This document shows positions 34,882 through 44,047 of a stretch of DNA of 64,000 nucleotides, in pieces (within the stretch, counting starts at the first letter, position 1; the number at the start of each line of letters is the position of its first letter). The DNA is taken from positions 1,798,001 through 1,862,000 of the forward strand of contig JAXMBC010000001.1 in assembly GCA_046350055.1 (NCBI GenBank). The letters run 5' to 3'. The notes beneath the pieces are model-generated. The model was not told where the DNA came from. It worked only from the letters and a program-made list of their open reading frames with translations, and did not search any database. The DNA comes from JAEUIE01 sp046350055. GTDB taxonomy: Bacteria; Planctomycetota; Planctomycetia; Gemmatales; HRBIN36. The position numbers were made by a program, and so were the translations under genes.

Positions 34882-35502
34882 ATGGGCATGCTGGAAGGCG
34901 CGTTGGCAGAGGGTGTGGTCACGACCACGCTGGAGTTTGCCATCAATTGGGCTCGCAAGAACAGTCTGTGGCCCATGACTTTTGGACTGGCCTGTTGTGC
35001 CATGGAGATGATGGCGACTGGTGCGTCGAAGTATGACATAGACCGGTTTGGTGCCGGGGCCTTTCGAGCTACACCGCGTCAGGCGGATTTGATGATAGTT
35101 GCTGGTACCGTGAATCTGAAGATGGCCAGCCGGGTGCGCCGACTCTACAACCAGATGCCCGATCCGAAGTTTGTGATAGCGATGGGTGCATGCACGTGTT
35201 CAGGCGGGCCGTATTACAAGTATGGGTACAACGTGGTGAAAGGGGTGGACCTGGTGGTTCCGGTGGATGTCTATGTCCCCGGCTGCCCGCCTCGTCCGGA
35301 AGCGTTACTGGAAGGCCTGATGCGGGTGCAGGACAAGATTGCCAGGATGCACAGCTTCACACGTGGGCAACCACATGAAGTCGTAATGCCTGAGCATACT
35401 GGTGGTGTTAAACTGCCTGTGGAACTGGCGACGATCGACGAAGCAAATGCATTTGCACTGAAGACGAAGCAGGCTGCAGTGCCAGTCAAAGTGAAGAGTT
35501 AG
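34882..35502 (+). CDS. nuoB: NADH-quinone oxidoreductase subunit B
   Basis: A 206-residue complex I subunit that holds the N2 [4Fe-4S] cluster next to the quinone site. All four ligands are visible: C38-C39 (GLACCAMEM), C104 in GACTCSGGPY and C135 in YVPGCPPRPE. The C-terminal 30 residues are an extra tail compared with compact NuoB proteins. No other nuo gene is in the window on either side; the neighbours are dapB and an unrelated membrane protein. It could be the only nuoB or a second copy. Confidence 0.93.
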   Translation: MGMLEGALAEGVVTTTLEFAINWARKNSLWPMTFGLACCAMEMMATGASKYDIDRFGAGAFRATPRQADLMIVAGTVNLKMASRVRRLYNQMPDPKFVIAMGACTCSGGPYYKYGYNVVKGVDLVVPVDVYVPGCPPRPEALLEGLMRVQDKIARMHSFTRGQPHEVVMPEHTGGVKLPVELATIDEANAFALKTKQAAVPVKVKS

Positions 35503-35517
35503 CTTGCAGGGTAGTGT

Positions 35518-36387
35518 TTATCCTGCACGAAAGAACAGCCAACGGGCAGATCCCAGTAAGCCCATCAGCAGCGTAATCCCCATAATGGTTGCAAATACGA
35601 TGAACTGCTTGAGCAGTTGATCACTCTGCAGTTGAGATTGCAGGGATTCATACCCCATATCCAGAAGCGTTTCCTGCAGCGCAGGCGAAAGATTGACTTT
35701 GAGCACTCCCCCGAGGAGTTGCTCGGTTTCACCCGTAGTTGGGTTGGTAATAGGCTCTTTCTCGTAGTCGATCTTCTCCGCAAAAGCCCCCTCCTTCTCC
35801 AGCATCTGCGAATCGAGTCTGATCGCGATGTAGTTACGGCAGGGCATACGCTCATCAATCCAGCGTTGGATGTAGTCGATGGCCTTGGATTTGAGCTTGG
35901 CATCGACGATTTCCTGCTTGGTACTTCGCTCTTTCTCTGTCAAGCTCACGGTAATGTCGAAGGGTGTTCGTGGGGCCTTGGGAACACTGGGTGCGTTCGT
36001 GGTTACTTTGATGGTCTTGCCGCTGTTTTTCCTGGTGTTTCGCGTCGAAGCGAATGCCCCCTTGGCACTGTCCGTAGCCTGTTGCAATTCCTGCATTCCC
36101 TCCTGAAGTGCTTCCTTGGCACTATCGATGCCTGAACGAATGTCATCCTTGAAATCGCTAACGAAACGACGGACACTCTGTCGTTCTTCAGTCATTCCAC
36201 TCTGTCGATAGGAGTACATGCCGACGAAGCCGCTGGTGATCAGCAACAGTACAGCCAGGCCAATCCACCAGTTCATGCCAGCCCGATGCTTGTTCTTGCC
36301 ACCCAGCAACATTCCGAGCACAACGAGCCCAGCTACAATGATGAAGCTGAGCATCGGCGTGAACTTGATGACAGGGAAATCGTTCAT
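35518..36387 (-). CDS. Membrane protein with two N-terminal helices, unknown function
   Basis: A 289-residue protein. Two helices near the N-terminus (about 12-29 and 38-58) are followed by a charged helical stretch (RRFVSDFKDDIRSGIDSAKE), a soluble domain of about 130 residues, and a C-terminal helix ending GSARWLFFRAG. No family recognised. It lies 51 bp downstream of the kinase gene on the same strand, so co-expression with the kinase/FHA cluster is likely. It is convergent with nuoB. Confidence 0.65.
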   Translation of the reverse strand: MNDFPVIKFTPMLSFIIVAGLVVLGMLLGGKNKHRAGMNWWIGLAVLLLITSGFVGMYSYRQSGMTEERQSVRRFVSDFKDDIRSGIDSAKEALQEGMQELQQATDSAKGAFASTRNTRKNSGKTIKVTTNAPSVPKAPRTPFDITVSLTEKERSTKQEIVDAKLKSKAIDYIQRWIDERMPCRNYIAIRLDSQMLEKEGAFAEKIDYEKEPITNPTTGETEQLLGGVLKVNLSPALQETLLDMGYESLQSQLQSDQLLKQFIVFATIMGITLLMGLLGSARWLFFRAG

Positions 36388-36438
36388 GGGTCAACCGTGT
36401 TGTTCAGTATAGATCATTCGACAATCGCGGCTGTTCAT

Positions 36439-38007
36439 TTACGCTGTCTTCCAGCGCAACTGTCGTACAGCTTGCTTGACCGGTGCTGACCAGGGGCTGG
36501 CAAGCTGCACCACGACATTCGCCATGCACAGCATCAGAATAGCAGGGGGAAAGTCGTTGTTGGACCGCATGCTTACTTTTACTGCAGGTTCATTCCCCAT
36601 CATCATGAGGTAGGTGACGCCATAACCAACAACACCTGCCAAAACAACTGAACCGAAGCTGAATCGACTGGTGCGGTAGCGGGCAGTCAGTTCCCACCAC
36701 TTGAGGGCAAACAAGCCTACGCCGAAGAAAAAGGCATGGTGCAACATCGACCAGATCAGGTGCTGATCAATTTGTGGCCCTGTGGATGTTCGGGCGTCAA
36801 GGTTGTATGGAGCGAAGAATCCAGCAAACACCCCGATGGCCAGCCCGCAGGCGAGGAGAATCGAACGACGAGGCCAGGGGTCACCTACCTTACCGTCCCA
36901 GATCTTGCCAGTGATAAGCACTGCCCAGGAAGTGAGTATGACGGTATTCAGCATGCCCAGGTAGTCGCGGAAATGGAACTCACCTTTAGTGGGTCCCATG
37001 ATGGCGGCGTAGACCATGACACCCATGAGGGAAAAGAGTGTCGCCTGTACCATGGACCAGCAGAGTTCGGTGAACTTATCCCGGCTCAAGGGGCCGACCA
37101 CATGGGAAGAAGCCGGCTGTGTCGGCGGAGTCGGATAGGGTGTGGTTGCCGCTACGGGGGAGGCCAGTGGCTGCATGCTCGGCATCACCTTGGGCATGCT
37201 CTTGGCTACTGGAACTCCTGCCACTTTGGCCACTGCTTCCTGAAACTCCGTGAAGCTCTTGTAACGCTCAGCTGGGCTTTTCGCCAGCGACATGGCGATG
37301 ACCGCGGCATATTCCTTGGGCACCAGGCTCAGGTCAGGCTGTGAAGTGAGATGCTTCATCAGAATCTCGCCCACCGTTTCGCCGTCGAACGGCAGCTTGC
37401 CCGTCATCATTTCATAGAGCATGACGCCGGCGGCATAGATGTCGACCTGTTTGCCATAGTTGCCCGTGCTGATTTCCGGGGCCATGTAGTGTACGGTACC
37501 GATCGACTGGGTCTGTGGGCTTTTCTGCGTTCCGCTGATGAATTTGCAGAGACCATAGTCACCTACCTTCACCATGTTGTTTTCGACAAACACGTTGGCT
37601 GGTTTGAGGTCGCGGTGAACGATACCTGAATCATGCAAGGCCTGCATGGCCTGGCAGAGTTCGGTGAAGATGCTTTGTGCCTGTTCGACCGGCAGCCCCT
37701 GCGGGTGGCGATTGAGCACCTGGTTCAGACTCTCGCCTGCCACATATTCCATGATGACCCAGCTATCGCCATGATCATCGTTCTTGATGTCGTAGATGGA
37801 AACGAGGTTCTGATGTTTGAGGTTGATGCATTGCTGCATACCTCGAAGTTCCACTTCGGCATTGCCCCGCACCAGTTTGAGCGCTACTTCCTTGCCCGCT
37901 TCGGAGACAGCGTAGTAGACCTCACCAAACCCACCCTGTCCGATGCCTCGTTTAAGGACAAAGCCAGTGAGCGGTCGGTCGCCAGAAGAGTAGGTGAACT
38001 TTGCCAT
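36439..38007 (-). CDS. Membrane-bound Ser/Thr protein kinase
   Basis: A 522-residue PknB-type kinase. The glycine loop is GQGGFGEVYYAV (23 onward), the ATP Lys is K44 in VALKLV, the catalytic loop is HRDLKPAN at 131-138, and the metal loop is DYG at 150-152 instead of DFG. The activation segment ends in GTVHYMAPE. After a Pro-rich linker (about 270-310) come five or so membrane helices, so the kinase sits at the membrane's cytoplasmic face. ATG 38007 is chosen over 38028 for its AAGG site. An FHA protein, a typical phospho-threonine reader, is encoded 86 bp upstream. Confidence 0.92.
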   Translation of the reverse strand: MAKFTYSSGDRPLTGFVLKRGIGQGGFGEVYYAVSEAGKEVALKLVRGNAEVELRGMQQCINLKHQNLVSIYDIKNDDHGDSWVIMEYVAGESLNQVLNRHPQGLPVEQAQSIFTELCQAMQALHDSGIVHRDLKPANVFVENNMVKVGDYGLCKFISGTQKSPQTQSIGTVHYMAPEISTGNYGKQVDIYAAGVMLYEMMTGKLPFDGETVGEILMKHLTSQPDLSLVPKEYAAVIAMSLAKSPAERYKSFTEFQEAVAKVAGVPVAKSMPKVMPSMQPLASPVAATTPYPTPPTQPASSHVVGPLSRDKFTELCWSMVQATLFSLMGVMVYAAIMGPTKGEFHFRDYLGMLNTVILTSWAVLITGKIWDGKVGDPWPRRSILLACGLAIGVFAGFFAPYNLDARTSTGPQIDQHLIWSMLHHAFFFGVGLFALKWWELTARYRTSRFSFGSVVLAGVVGYGVTYLMMMGNEPAVKVSMRSNNDFPPAILMLCMANVVVQLASPWSAPVKQAVRQLRWKTA

Positions 38008-38093
38008 AGTAGACCTTATTCGTTGCATAGCATGGGAAATTGGCAGGAATCTGTACTGAAACGGCTGCCCGAGGCAGACGCTTCAGTCTCCAG

Positions 38094-39536
38094 CTATTTC
38101 CCCAGGAAGCGTGGGCCCACCGGCTCCAGCTTGACCCGCACTTCATCAGCCATGATCGCAGACCTGGCCGAGACAGAAGCACGGCCTTTACAGGCCTTGC
38201 CGTCTATCTCGAACTGTCCGGCACACTGCACTGCCAGGTGTTCTCCCTGGCGTACCAGCGCCAGCGGACGTGTCAGACCGGGCACGGTAACATGGGTATT
38301 GCTATTATCACCCATGAGACAGGCGTCTGCCATCAATATTACGCCGTCAATGCTCAGAGGCAGACGGTGTCTGCTGATTAATTCGAGACGAGCGGTGCCG
38401 CTCACAGCCAGAGGCTGGCGAAATCGCAGTTTGCAGGCAGTTCCGAGGGTCAATTCATCACCATCCTTGAGAAATGCCTTTTCGACCTGCTTGCCGTTGA
38501 GTTGCACAGGTCGGACCGCTTCAAGAACGTATCCACCTTCGCTGTCTCGGCTCAAATAGGCATGCAGCCGGGAAACATCGGCAAATAGGGGGATATCAAC
38601 GGTCGCATCGCCAGTTGCGCGCCCCAGACTCACTCGTGCTGACAGGCAAAGTAGATACCCCCCGACACCATCAATCCAGCAAAGGAGACGGCGCGGGGTT
38701 TCTTCTATACTCGGGACGGGAGCAGGAAGTTTCTCCGGTTCGTTTGCACTGGTGCCTGGGTGAATCAGGGTTGGTGGCTCCAGCATTCGCCAGGCTTTGG
38801 CTCGGGCTTTGCGTACCTCGGCATGTTCCGGAGCCAGTGCCAGCGCTTCATCGGCGAGCTTGACCACTTGCCGCCACTGCTGTTGCTCAGCAGCCTGGTG
38901 CAGTTCGTCGCAGAGAGCGGGAAATCGTTCGTGGTGACGCTTCCACTCGCCACGCTGTTGCACCAGAGCTTGTACAGACTGATAGCGATGCCGTTCAATG
39001 GTCTGCAGTGCCTGGCTGAATTCGCCACGCTGGGCCTGCTCCCGTGCCACCAGCCAGGCACGCGCCAGGGCTTCGGTGGTATCGAGATTGGCCGCAGGGA
39101 TTTTCTGTTGACGCAGGGTATCGATGAGAGTGAGAGCCTGAGCAGGCTGGCCTTGTTCCAGGACTGTCTGCACACCAGCCATATTCTGCTGGAGCAGACT
39201 GGCTCGAACTATTTCCACATTTTGCGGATCAACCCCGGCTTCCTGAGCATTCTTCAGATCTTTGAGAGCGCCAGTAGTATTGGCAGGCCCCCGTTCTCTA
39301 GCACGGGCCAGGAAGGCGATGCCACAGCGAAGCATATATTCGCGTGATTGCTCATTCCGACGAATGACGGGATCCTGGAGCAACTGCCACGCTTCATCCA
39401 ACCGGCCTTCTTTCAGGGCGGAGCTGATGTGCCGGTATGTAAGCCACGACTTCAGCATGGGTTGAGTCAGCGTATCCATGAGCGAAAGGCCCTGCGACGC
39501 CTGGGTGGAATCACAACCCACTGCGGAGGGAACCAT
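38094..39536 (-). CDS. TPR-like and FHA domain protein
   Basis: A 480-residue cytoplasmic protein. The N-terminal 260 residues are helical with TPR-like repeats (EGRLDEAWQLLQDPVIRRNE, QPAQALTLIDTL, QWRQVVKLADEALALAPEHAE). A Pro-rich hinge follows, then an FHA domain at about 295-375 with the core SLGRATGDATVDIPLFADVSRLHAYL (Gly-Arg and Ser-Arg-x-His), and a further beta-rich segment to the end. FHA domains bind phosphothreonine, so this is a likely partner of the kinase directly downstream. The start may instead be ATG 39479. Confidence 0.85.
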   Translation of the reverse strand: MVPSAVGCDSTQASQGLSLMDTLTQPMLKSWLTYRHISSALKEGRLDEAWQLLQDPVIRRNEQSREYMLRCGIAFLARARERGPANTTGALKDLKNAQEAGVDPQNVEIVRASLLQQNMAGVQTVLEQGQPAQALTLIDTLRQQKIPAANLDTTEALARAWLVAREQAQRGEFSQALQTIERHRYQSVQALVQQRGEWKRHHERFPALCDELHQAAEQQQWRQVVKLADEALALAPEHAEVRKARAKAWRMLEPPTLIHPGTSANEPEKLPAPVPSIEETPRRLLCWIDGVGGYLLCLSARVSLGRATGDATVDIPLFADVSRLHAYLSRDSEGGYVLEAVRPVQLNGKQVEKAFLKDGDELTLGTACKLRFRQPLAVSGTARLELISRHRLPLSIDGVILMADACLMGDNSNTHVTVPGLTRPLALVRQGEHLAVQCAGQFEIDGKACKGRASVSARSAIMADEVRVKLEPVGPRFLGK

Positions 39537-39641
39537 ACCTTCAGGCTATCAGATGTTCGCTGTCCATGCCGATGGATTTAGCCCGAGTTGGAGAAAACCA
39601 CGGCATCATGACTTTCCCTGATCGTCTTATACATTTCTGCC

Positions 39642-40952
39642 ATGAGCCTTTCCACCGAACAAGTGCTGAAACTCGCGCCAGACGAAGCCAGTGTGGCAGC
39701 AGCTCGGAAATTGCAATCTGCCAGACACTGGTATTCCCTGGGTTGCAGCGAGAACGCCTGGTGGGGTGAGTGCCAGGGAAGTACGCTCTATCAGGTCAAG
39801 GTGGAACGCAGCAATGGAGGCTACCATTGCAATTGTCCCAGTCGCAAGTTTCCCTGTAAACACGTGCTGGGGTTACTGCTGGTTGTTGCTCAGGAAGAAG
39901 CTGCTGTACCTGTTCGCGATCAACCATCCTGGGTGTCTGAATGGCTCGGAAAACGGCAGGCCGCAGCTGCCCGCAAGGAGGCCAAAGCGGCGCAGCCTGA
40001 CAAGCCGGTAGACGAGCAGGCACAAGCCAGGCGAGCAGCCCTACGGGAAAAGCGTGTCCGTGAAGGTCTTCAGCAATTGGACCGCTGGCTGTGTGATCTT
40101 ATGCGTACTGGTCTGGCTGGGCTCGAAGCCAGGGGAGTTGCACCCTGGGAAGAACAGGCTCGCCGGCTCGTGGATGCCCAGGCTTCCGGGCTGGCAACCC
40201 GGCTGCGCAAGCTAAGCGAAATACCAGGCAGCACCCCAGATTGGCCGCTCTTGCTTCTTTACGAACTGGGCAAGTTGAAGCTTCTGCTTCGCGCATTCGA
40301 TCGCCTGGAACAGTTACCTTCTCCACTGGTCGCCGATGTTCGACAAGCCATCGGTTGGTCCGTACCGGTCGAGGAACTCACGCAGCACGGGGATAAAGTA
40401 GATGATGAATGGCAGATACTCGGCCAATGGACCGAAGAGGAAGATCGGCTGCGTGTCCAACGCACCTGGTGCCGGGGAAAAGAGAGCCAGCGAGTTGCCC
40501 TGGTGTTGCAGTTTGCAGTAGGCAGTACCGGGTTTGCCCAGGCATTTACACCGGGCACTCAACAGAAGGGCTGCATGTTGTTTTATCCCGGTGCTGTACC
40601 GCAACGGGCTCACTTTGTCCGTTCGCAGGATGCGCCACAGCCTCTCGCTACCCTTGCGTCAGGCTATGCCGACTTTTCCAGCTTCCTTCAACACGTTGCT
40701 CAACAACTGGGGGCCCAGCCCTGGTTGAACACCTTTCCGGCTATTCTGCAAGAGGTATCCCTGTGCCGGCAGGACGACCACTGGCAGTTACACGATCGCC
40801 ATGGTCGGGTCTTGCCTGTCAAGCAAGCTGATCTCTGGCAGTATTTTGCCCACACAGGTGGACAGCCAGTCGATCTTGCAGGGGAATGGGCCGGGCAACG
40901 GCTTCGTCCCTTGGGCTATATCTGGGAAGGTGGATATCGCGTTATTTCATGA
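39642..40952 (+). CDS. SWIM zinc-finger protein
   Basis: A 436-residue protein. The SWIM finger is at C63-x-C65-x6-C72-x-H74 (YHCNCPSRKFPCKH), embedded in the N-terminal domain; SWIM fingers bind DNA or proteins. A Lys/Ala/Gln-rich helical linker (about 100-145) precedes a long C-terminal domain of unknown fold. ATG 39642. The stop overlaps the start of the DUF5691 gene in ATGA. In many bacteria this pair is followed by a MoxR ATPase, DUF5682 and VWA genes; here it is followed by purQ on the other strand. Confidence 0.9.
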   Translation: MSLSTEQVLKLAPDEASVAAARKLQSARHWYSLGCSENAWWGECQGSTLYQVKVERSNGGYHCNCPSRKFPCKHVLGLLLVVAQEEAAVPVRDQPSWVSEWLGKRQAAAARKEAKAAQPDKPVDEQAQARRAALREKRVREGLQQLDRWLCDLMRTGLAGLEARGVAPWEEQARRLVDAQASGLATRLRKLSEIPGSTPDWPLLLLYELGKLKLLLRAFDRLEQLPSPLVADVRQAIGWSVPVEELTQHGDKVDDEWQILGQWTEEEDRLRVQRTWCRGKESQRVALVLQFAVGSTGFAQAFTPGTQQKGCMLFYPGAVPQRAHFVRSQDAPQPLATLASGYADFSSFLQHVAQQLGAQPWLNTFPAILQEVSLCRQDDHWQLHDRHGRVLPVKQADLWQYFAHTGGQPVDLAGEWAGQRLRPLGYIWEGGYRVIS

Positions 40953-42520
40953 AAGCATTGCTCAACATAGCATTGTTCGGTACGGGAAAGCACCCGAAGT
41001 TGCCTATCGATCCGGCGAACGAACTGGATGCGCTGCTGACAGCGAATCAGGAGCAGGACAGTGCGGAGCAACTCCTGCTCTGGGCAGGCAGCCATGCCGT
41101 TTATGAGCAGGCAGGCTGGTTGCCATCATCCGGGGTGAGTTCACCACCACCGGGGCCACCTTCGACCAAAGCTCTTCGTTCGGTCCGGCTCACGCAACTC
41201 TTGCAACAGGTGATGAAGACCGACCAGCGGGAACTGCTTCGCGAATTCCTTCACACCATGCAACAGGAGCACATTGAGCTTCCTTACGAGGTTTTGCCCC
41301 TGGCTATGGAGACAACGGATCGTGAAATACGACAACTGCTGCAGCCACTGCTGGGAGAACGGGGTCGCTGGCTCAGCATGTTCAACCCACGCTGGCATTG
41401 GGTGAACGAGGGAGTAGTTGCGATCACTTCAGATGATCGTGTTGCCTTGCGACGAGCCTGGGAGGAGGGTAAGCTCGCCCAGCGGAGCCTGGCACTGACA
41501 GTCATGCGACAAACCGATGCCGCCGAAGGGAGACGCTGGCTGGAGGAGACCATCCCTCAGGAAAAAGCAGATGCACGGGCACAATTCCTTGAATGCCTGC
41601 ATCATGGTCTGTCACTTGATGACGAGCCATTGCTCGAGAAACTGCTGCTCGACCGTAGTGAAGGAGTCAGGCAACTTGCAGCAGAGTTACTTCAGCAACT
41701 CCCTGCGTCCAGGCTATCTGAACGAATGAAACAGCGTGCTGAGGGCATGTTGCAGTTCAGAAAGACGGTGATCGGAGCCAAGGTTTCCTGCACACCTCCT
41801 GAAGAGCTGCCGCTTGATTGGCAAGCAGATGGTATTCCCGCCAGGGTGCAAGCGGGCAAGGGCAAGAAGGCTATCTGGGTCGAAAAGGTGTTCAGCGTCG
41901 TTCCTGTCACACACTGGAGCAAACACTTTCAAACCACCCCTGAAAAACTTCTTGCAGCAGTGGCAGGCGATGAGTTTGCTCAGGAACTGGTGCAGGGATG
42001 GACAAGAGCCTTACAGGTTTACCCTGATACTACTGCGGAAATGCTGCAGTGGACTCATGCCTTGTGGGGGCATTGGCTCAGCCGATGGCAGCACGACAAG
42101 AAGAAAAGCCAGGAGACCCTGAATTGCATGGTGGCGGTGCTCAAACTGTTACCCCCACAGACAGCGGAGCAGAATGTTGTGCCATTCCTGGTGCCGGGTC
42201 GATTGCACAGCGATGCGCTACTGTTGATGGTTGATGTGCTTCCGCGCCCATGGTCACCCTGGTTTGCTTCCAATTACCTTCAGCTTGCCAGGAAGGAAGT
42301 GAAGTATGGCATGATCGATAAAGCATTTGAATGGGCCAAGACTCTTGAAATTGCCTGCAAGGCAATTCCACGGACCGCCTTTGCAGAAGCACTCAAGCCC
42401 TGGGATACTGCACGAACAGGAGCGCAGAGCTGGACTGCCAAGGCTCTCGATCAATTGATCGATCGTTTCGTTGAGGTTGTAGCCTTGCGACAGATGTTCT
42501 TTGAAGAATTGCGACGGTGA
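40949..42520 (+). CDS. DUF5691 family protein
   Basis: A 523-residue protein. The N-terminus KALLNIALFGTGKHPKLP and the following LDALLTANQEQDSAEQLLLW match the DUF5691 family found with SWIM proteins. The rest is helical, with HEAT-like segments (DREIRQLLQPLLGERGRW, SEGVRQLAAELLQQLP). ATG 40949 overlaps the SWIM stop, so the two are translationally coupled and probably form a complex. Molecular role unknown. It is convergent with purQ, 7 bp apart. Confidence 0.87.
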   Translation: MKALLNIALFGTGKHPKLPIDPANELDALLTANQEQDSAEQLLLWAGSHAVYEQAGWLPSSGVSSPPPGPPSTKALRSVRLTQLLQQVMKTDQRELLREFLHTMQQEHIELPYEVLPLAMETTDREIRQLLQPLLGERGRWLSMFNPRWHWVNEGVVAITSDDRVALRRAWEEGKLAQRSLALTVMRQTDAAEGRRWLEETIPQEKADARAQFLECLHHGLSLDDEPLLEKLLLDRSEGVRQLAAELLQQLPASRLSERMKQRAEGMLQFRKTVIGAKVSCTPPEELPLDWQADGIPARVQAGKGKKAIWVEKVFSVVPVTHWSKHFQTTPEKLLAAVAGDEFAQELVQGWTRALQVYPDTTAEMLQWTHALWGHWLSRWQHDKKKSQETLNCMVAVLKLLPPQTAEQNVVPFLVPGRLHSDALLLMVDVLPRPWSPWFASNYLQLARKEVKYGMIDKAFEWAKTLEIACKAIPRTAFAEALKPWDTARTGAQSWTAKALDQLIDRFVEVVALRQMFFEELRR

Positions 42521-42527
42521 AGTGTGA

Positions 42528-43307
42528 TTACTTGCTCAGGTAGCGCACTGCGTTCTGAAACATGAGCAGTCCATCACCTTGCGGGGCCAACCCGCGACGA
42601 GTCCAGCGTGGATGATGAGTAGGCAGGACATGCCGTTCCGGATGTGGCATGAGTCCCAGCACACGTCCCGTGATATCGCACGCACCGGCAACATCCAGTT
42701 GCGAACCGTTAGGATTGAATGGAGTATCGGCACGTTGCCCCGGGCCAGGGACGTAACGCAAGACCAGTTGCTTGTTCTGCTCCAACTGCTGAAGTACACG
42801 GGCATCGCGGGTGATGAAACGACCCTCGCCATGGGCGATGGGTACTTCCATGTTTACATAGCCTTCAAGAAACGGGCACTGGTGTTCGGACGCTACGCTC
42901 AGGGTGAGCCAGCGATCCTGGAAACCTGGCGGCGTATTGTTGGCCAGTGTGGCAGGGACCTGGCCATCCTGATCACGTGGTACGATGAGGCCTGCTTTCA
43001 AGAGCACCTGGAAACCATTACAGATGCCAAGAATGAGTTTGCCCGCATCGCGGAATTGATTCAGCGTATCAGCAAGGAATGTCTGGAGTTGAACAGCCAG
43101 AATTTTACCTGCTGCTACATCATCGCCGTAGGTGAAACCACCGGGGATGAGAAGAAGTTGAAAGTCGTGCAGGAGGGAGGGTCGTTCGCGTAGACGGTTG
43201 ATATGGACCCGTTCTGGAAGTGCTCCAGCCTGTTCCAGGGCAAACGCCGCTTCCAGATCACAATTGGCGCCGGGGGCTCGCAGAATCAGGGCACGCACGT
43301 GGGCCAC
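42528..43307 (-). CDS. purQ: Phosphoribosylformylglycinamidine synthase subunit PurQ
   Basis: A 259-residue glutamine amidotransferase subunit of FGAM synthase (purine synthesis, step 4). The nucleophilic Cys is in LGICNGFQVL and the His-Glu pair in LMPHPERHVLP. The N-terminus VRALILRAPGANCD is typical. It supplies ammonia to PurL, which is not in this window. GTG 43307 with a GAGGT site. It lies 21 bp downstream of a membrane-protein gene on the same strand. Confidence 0.93.
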   Translation of the reverse strand: MAHVRALILRAPGANCDLEAAFALEQAGALPERVHINRLRERPSLLHDFQLLLIPGGFTYGDDVAAGKILAVQLQTFLADTLNQFRDAGKLILGICNGFQVLLKAGLIVPRDQDGQVPATLANNTPPGFQDRWLTLSVASEHQCPFLEGYVNMEVPIAHGEGRFITRDARVLQQLEQNKQLVLRYVPGPGQRADTPFNPNGSQLDVAGACDITGRVLGLMPHPERHVLPTHHPRWTRRGLAPQGDGLLMFQNAVRYLSK

Positions 43308-43328
43308 GGCAACCTCGCCAGGCCGGAA

Positions 43329-43829
43329 TTATTCTGCTCGCTTTTTCAACTCGCGGCGCAGTTCATCCCAACGGGCCTGAATATCGCTGGTGATACACAT
43401 GTTATAGATGCCTTGTTGCCCGCTGGCAGGGGCGTTTTCAATCATCGTTCGCAGCGCGTTGACGTGTTGCTTGACTTCACCAATGTCGAATTGCTCCATT
43501 TTCAGAAATCGCTGCACCAGATCTTCGCGACTGGCGCCGGCAACATTGTTAGGTGTTGTGTAGCTGGGATAGGGCTGATTCAAAAGTTCCAGCGCTTCGC
43601 GGTAGGCATTAGCCTTACCACTCCCTGCCACAGCAGGGGTCAGAAAGCCAAGCGACGTACCAGAGAGTTTCAATCCGCCAATGAGCAATGCGATCAGTCC
43701 CACGATCAGGGCCACTTGCGAAAGGAAGTGAGGTCTCTTCTTGAGACTCTTCAGCCACAGCAGCAGCCCTGCTGAGAGCAGGAGTACCATGACGAATAGA
43801 AAGGCAAGATCGACGATGTGAGGTGTCAT
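43329..43829 (-). CDS. Hypothetical membrane protein
   Basis: About 166 residues. Two membrane helices (IVDLAFLFVMVLLLSAGLLL and VALIVGLIALLIGGLKL) are followed by a soluble helical domain of about 100 residues ending RRELKKRAE. No family recognised. The start may be ATG 43829 or 43853; neither has a strong ribosome-binding site. It precedes purQ on the same strand by 21 bp and may share its transcript. Confidence 0.6.
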   Translation of the reverse strand: MTPHIVDLAFLFVMVLLLSAGLLLWLKSLKKRPHFLSQVALIVGLIALLIGGLKLSGTSLGFLTPAVAGSGKANAYREALELLNQPYPSYTTPNNVAGASREDLVQRFLKMEQFDIGEVKQHVNALRTMIENAPASGQQGIYNMCITSDIQARWDELRRELKKRAE

Positions 43830-44047
43830 GTGTTTAGCATAGCTTAAGAACATCAGTGAGTGTCAATGAAACAAGGGGCGAACTGAAAGATCGAGTGGTC
43901 AGTGAGTTGTTAATTCCGTGCCAGCCGTTCCGTTCCTGTTGATTGACTGGACGTTCATTTTGAAAATCAGTTCGGCCTCTTGTGCATCACTGCGTTACCG
44001 TATACCGTGAGGGAGTTGATCAGCCTTTTCAGAATGACGATCCATCC

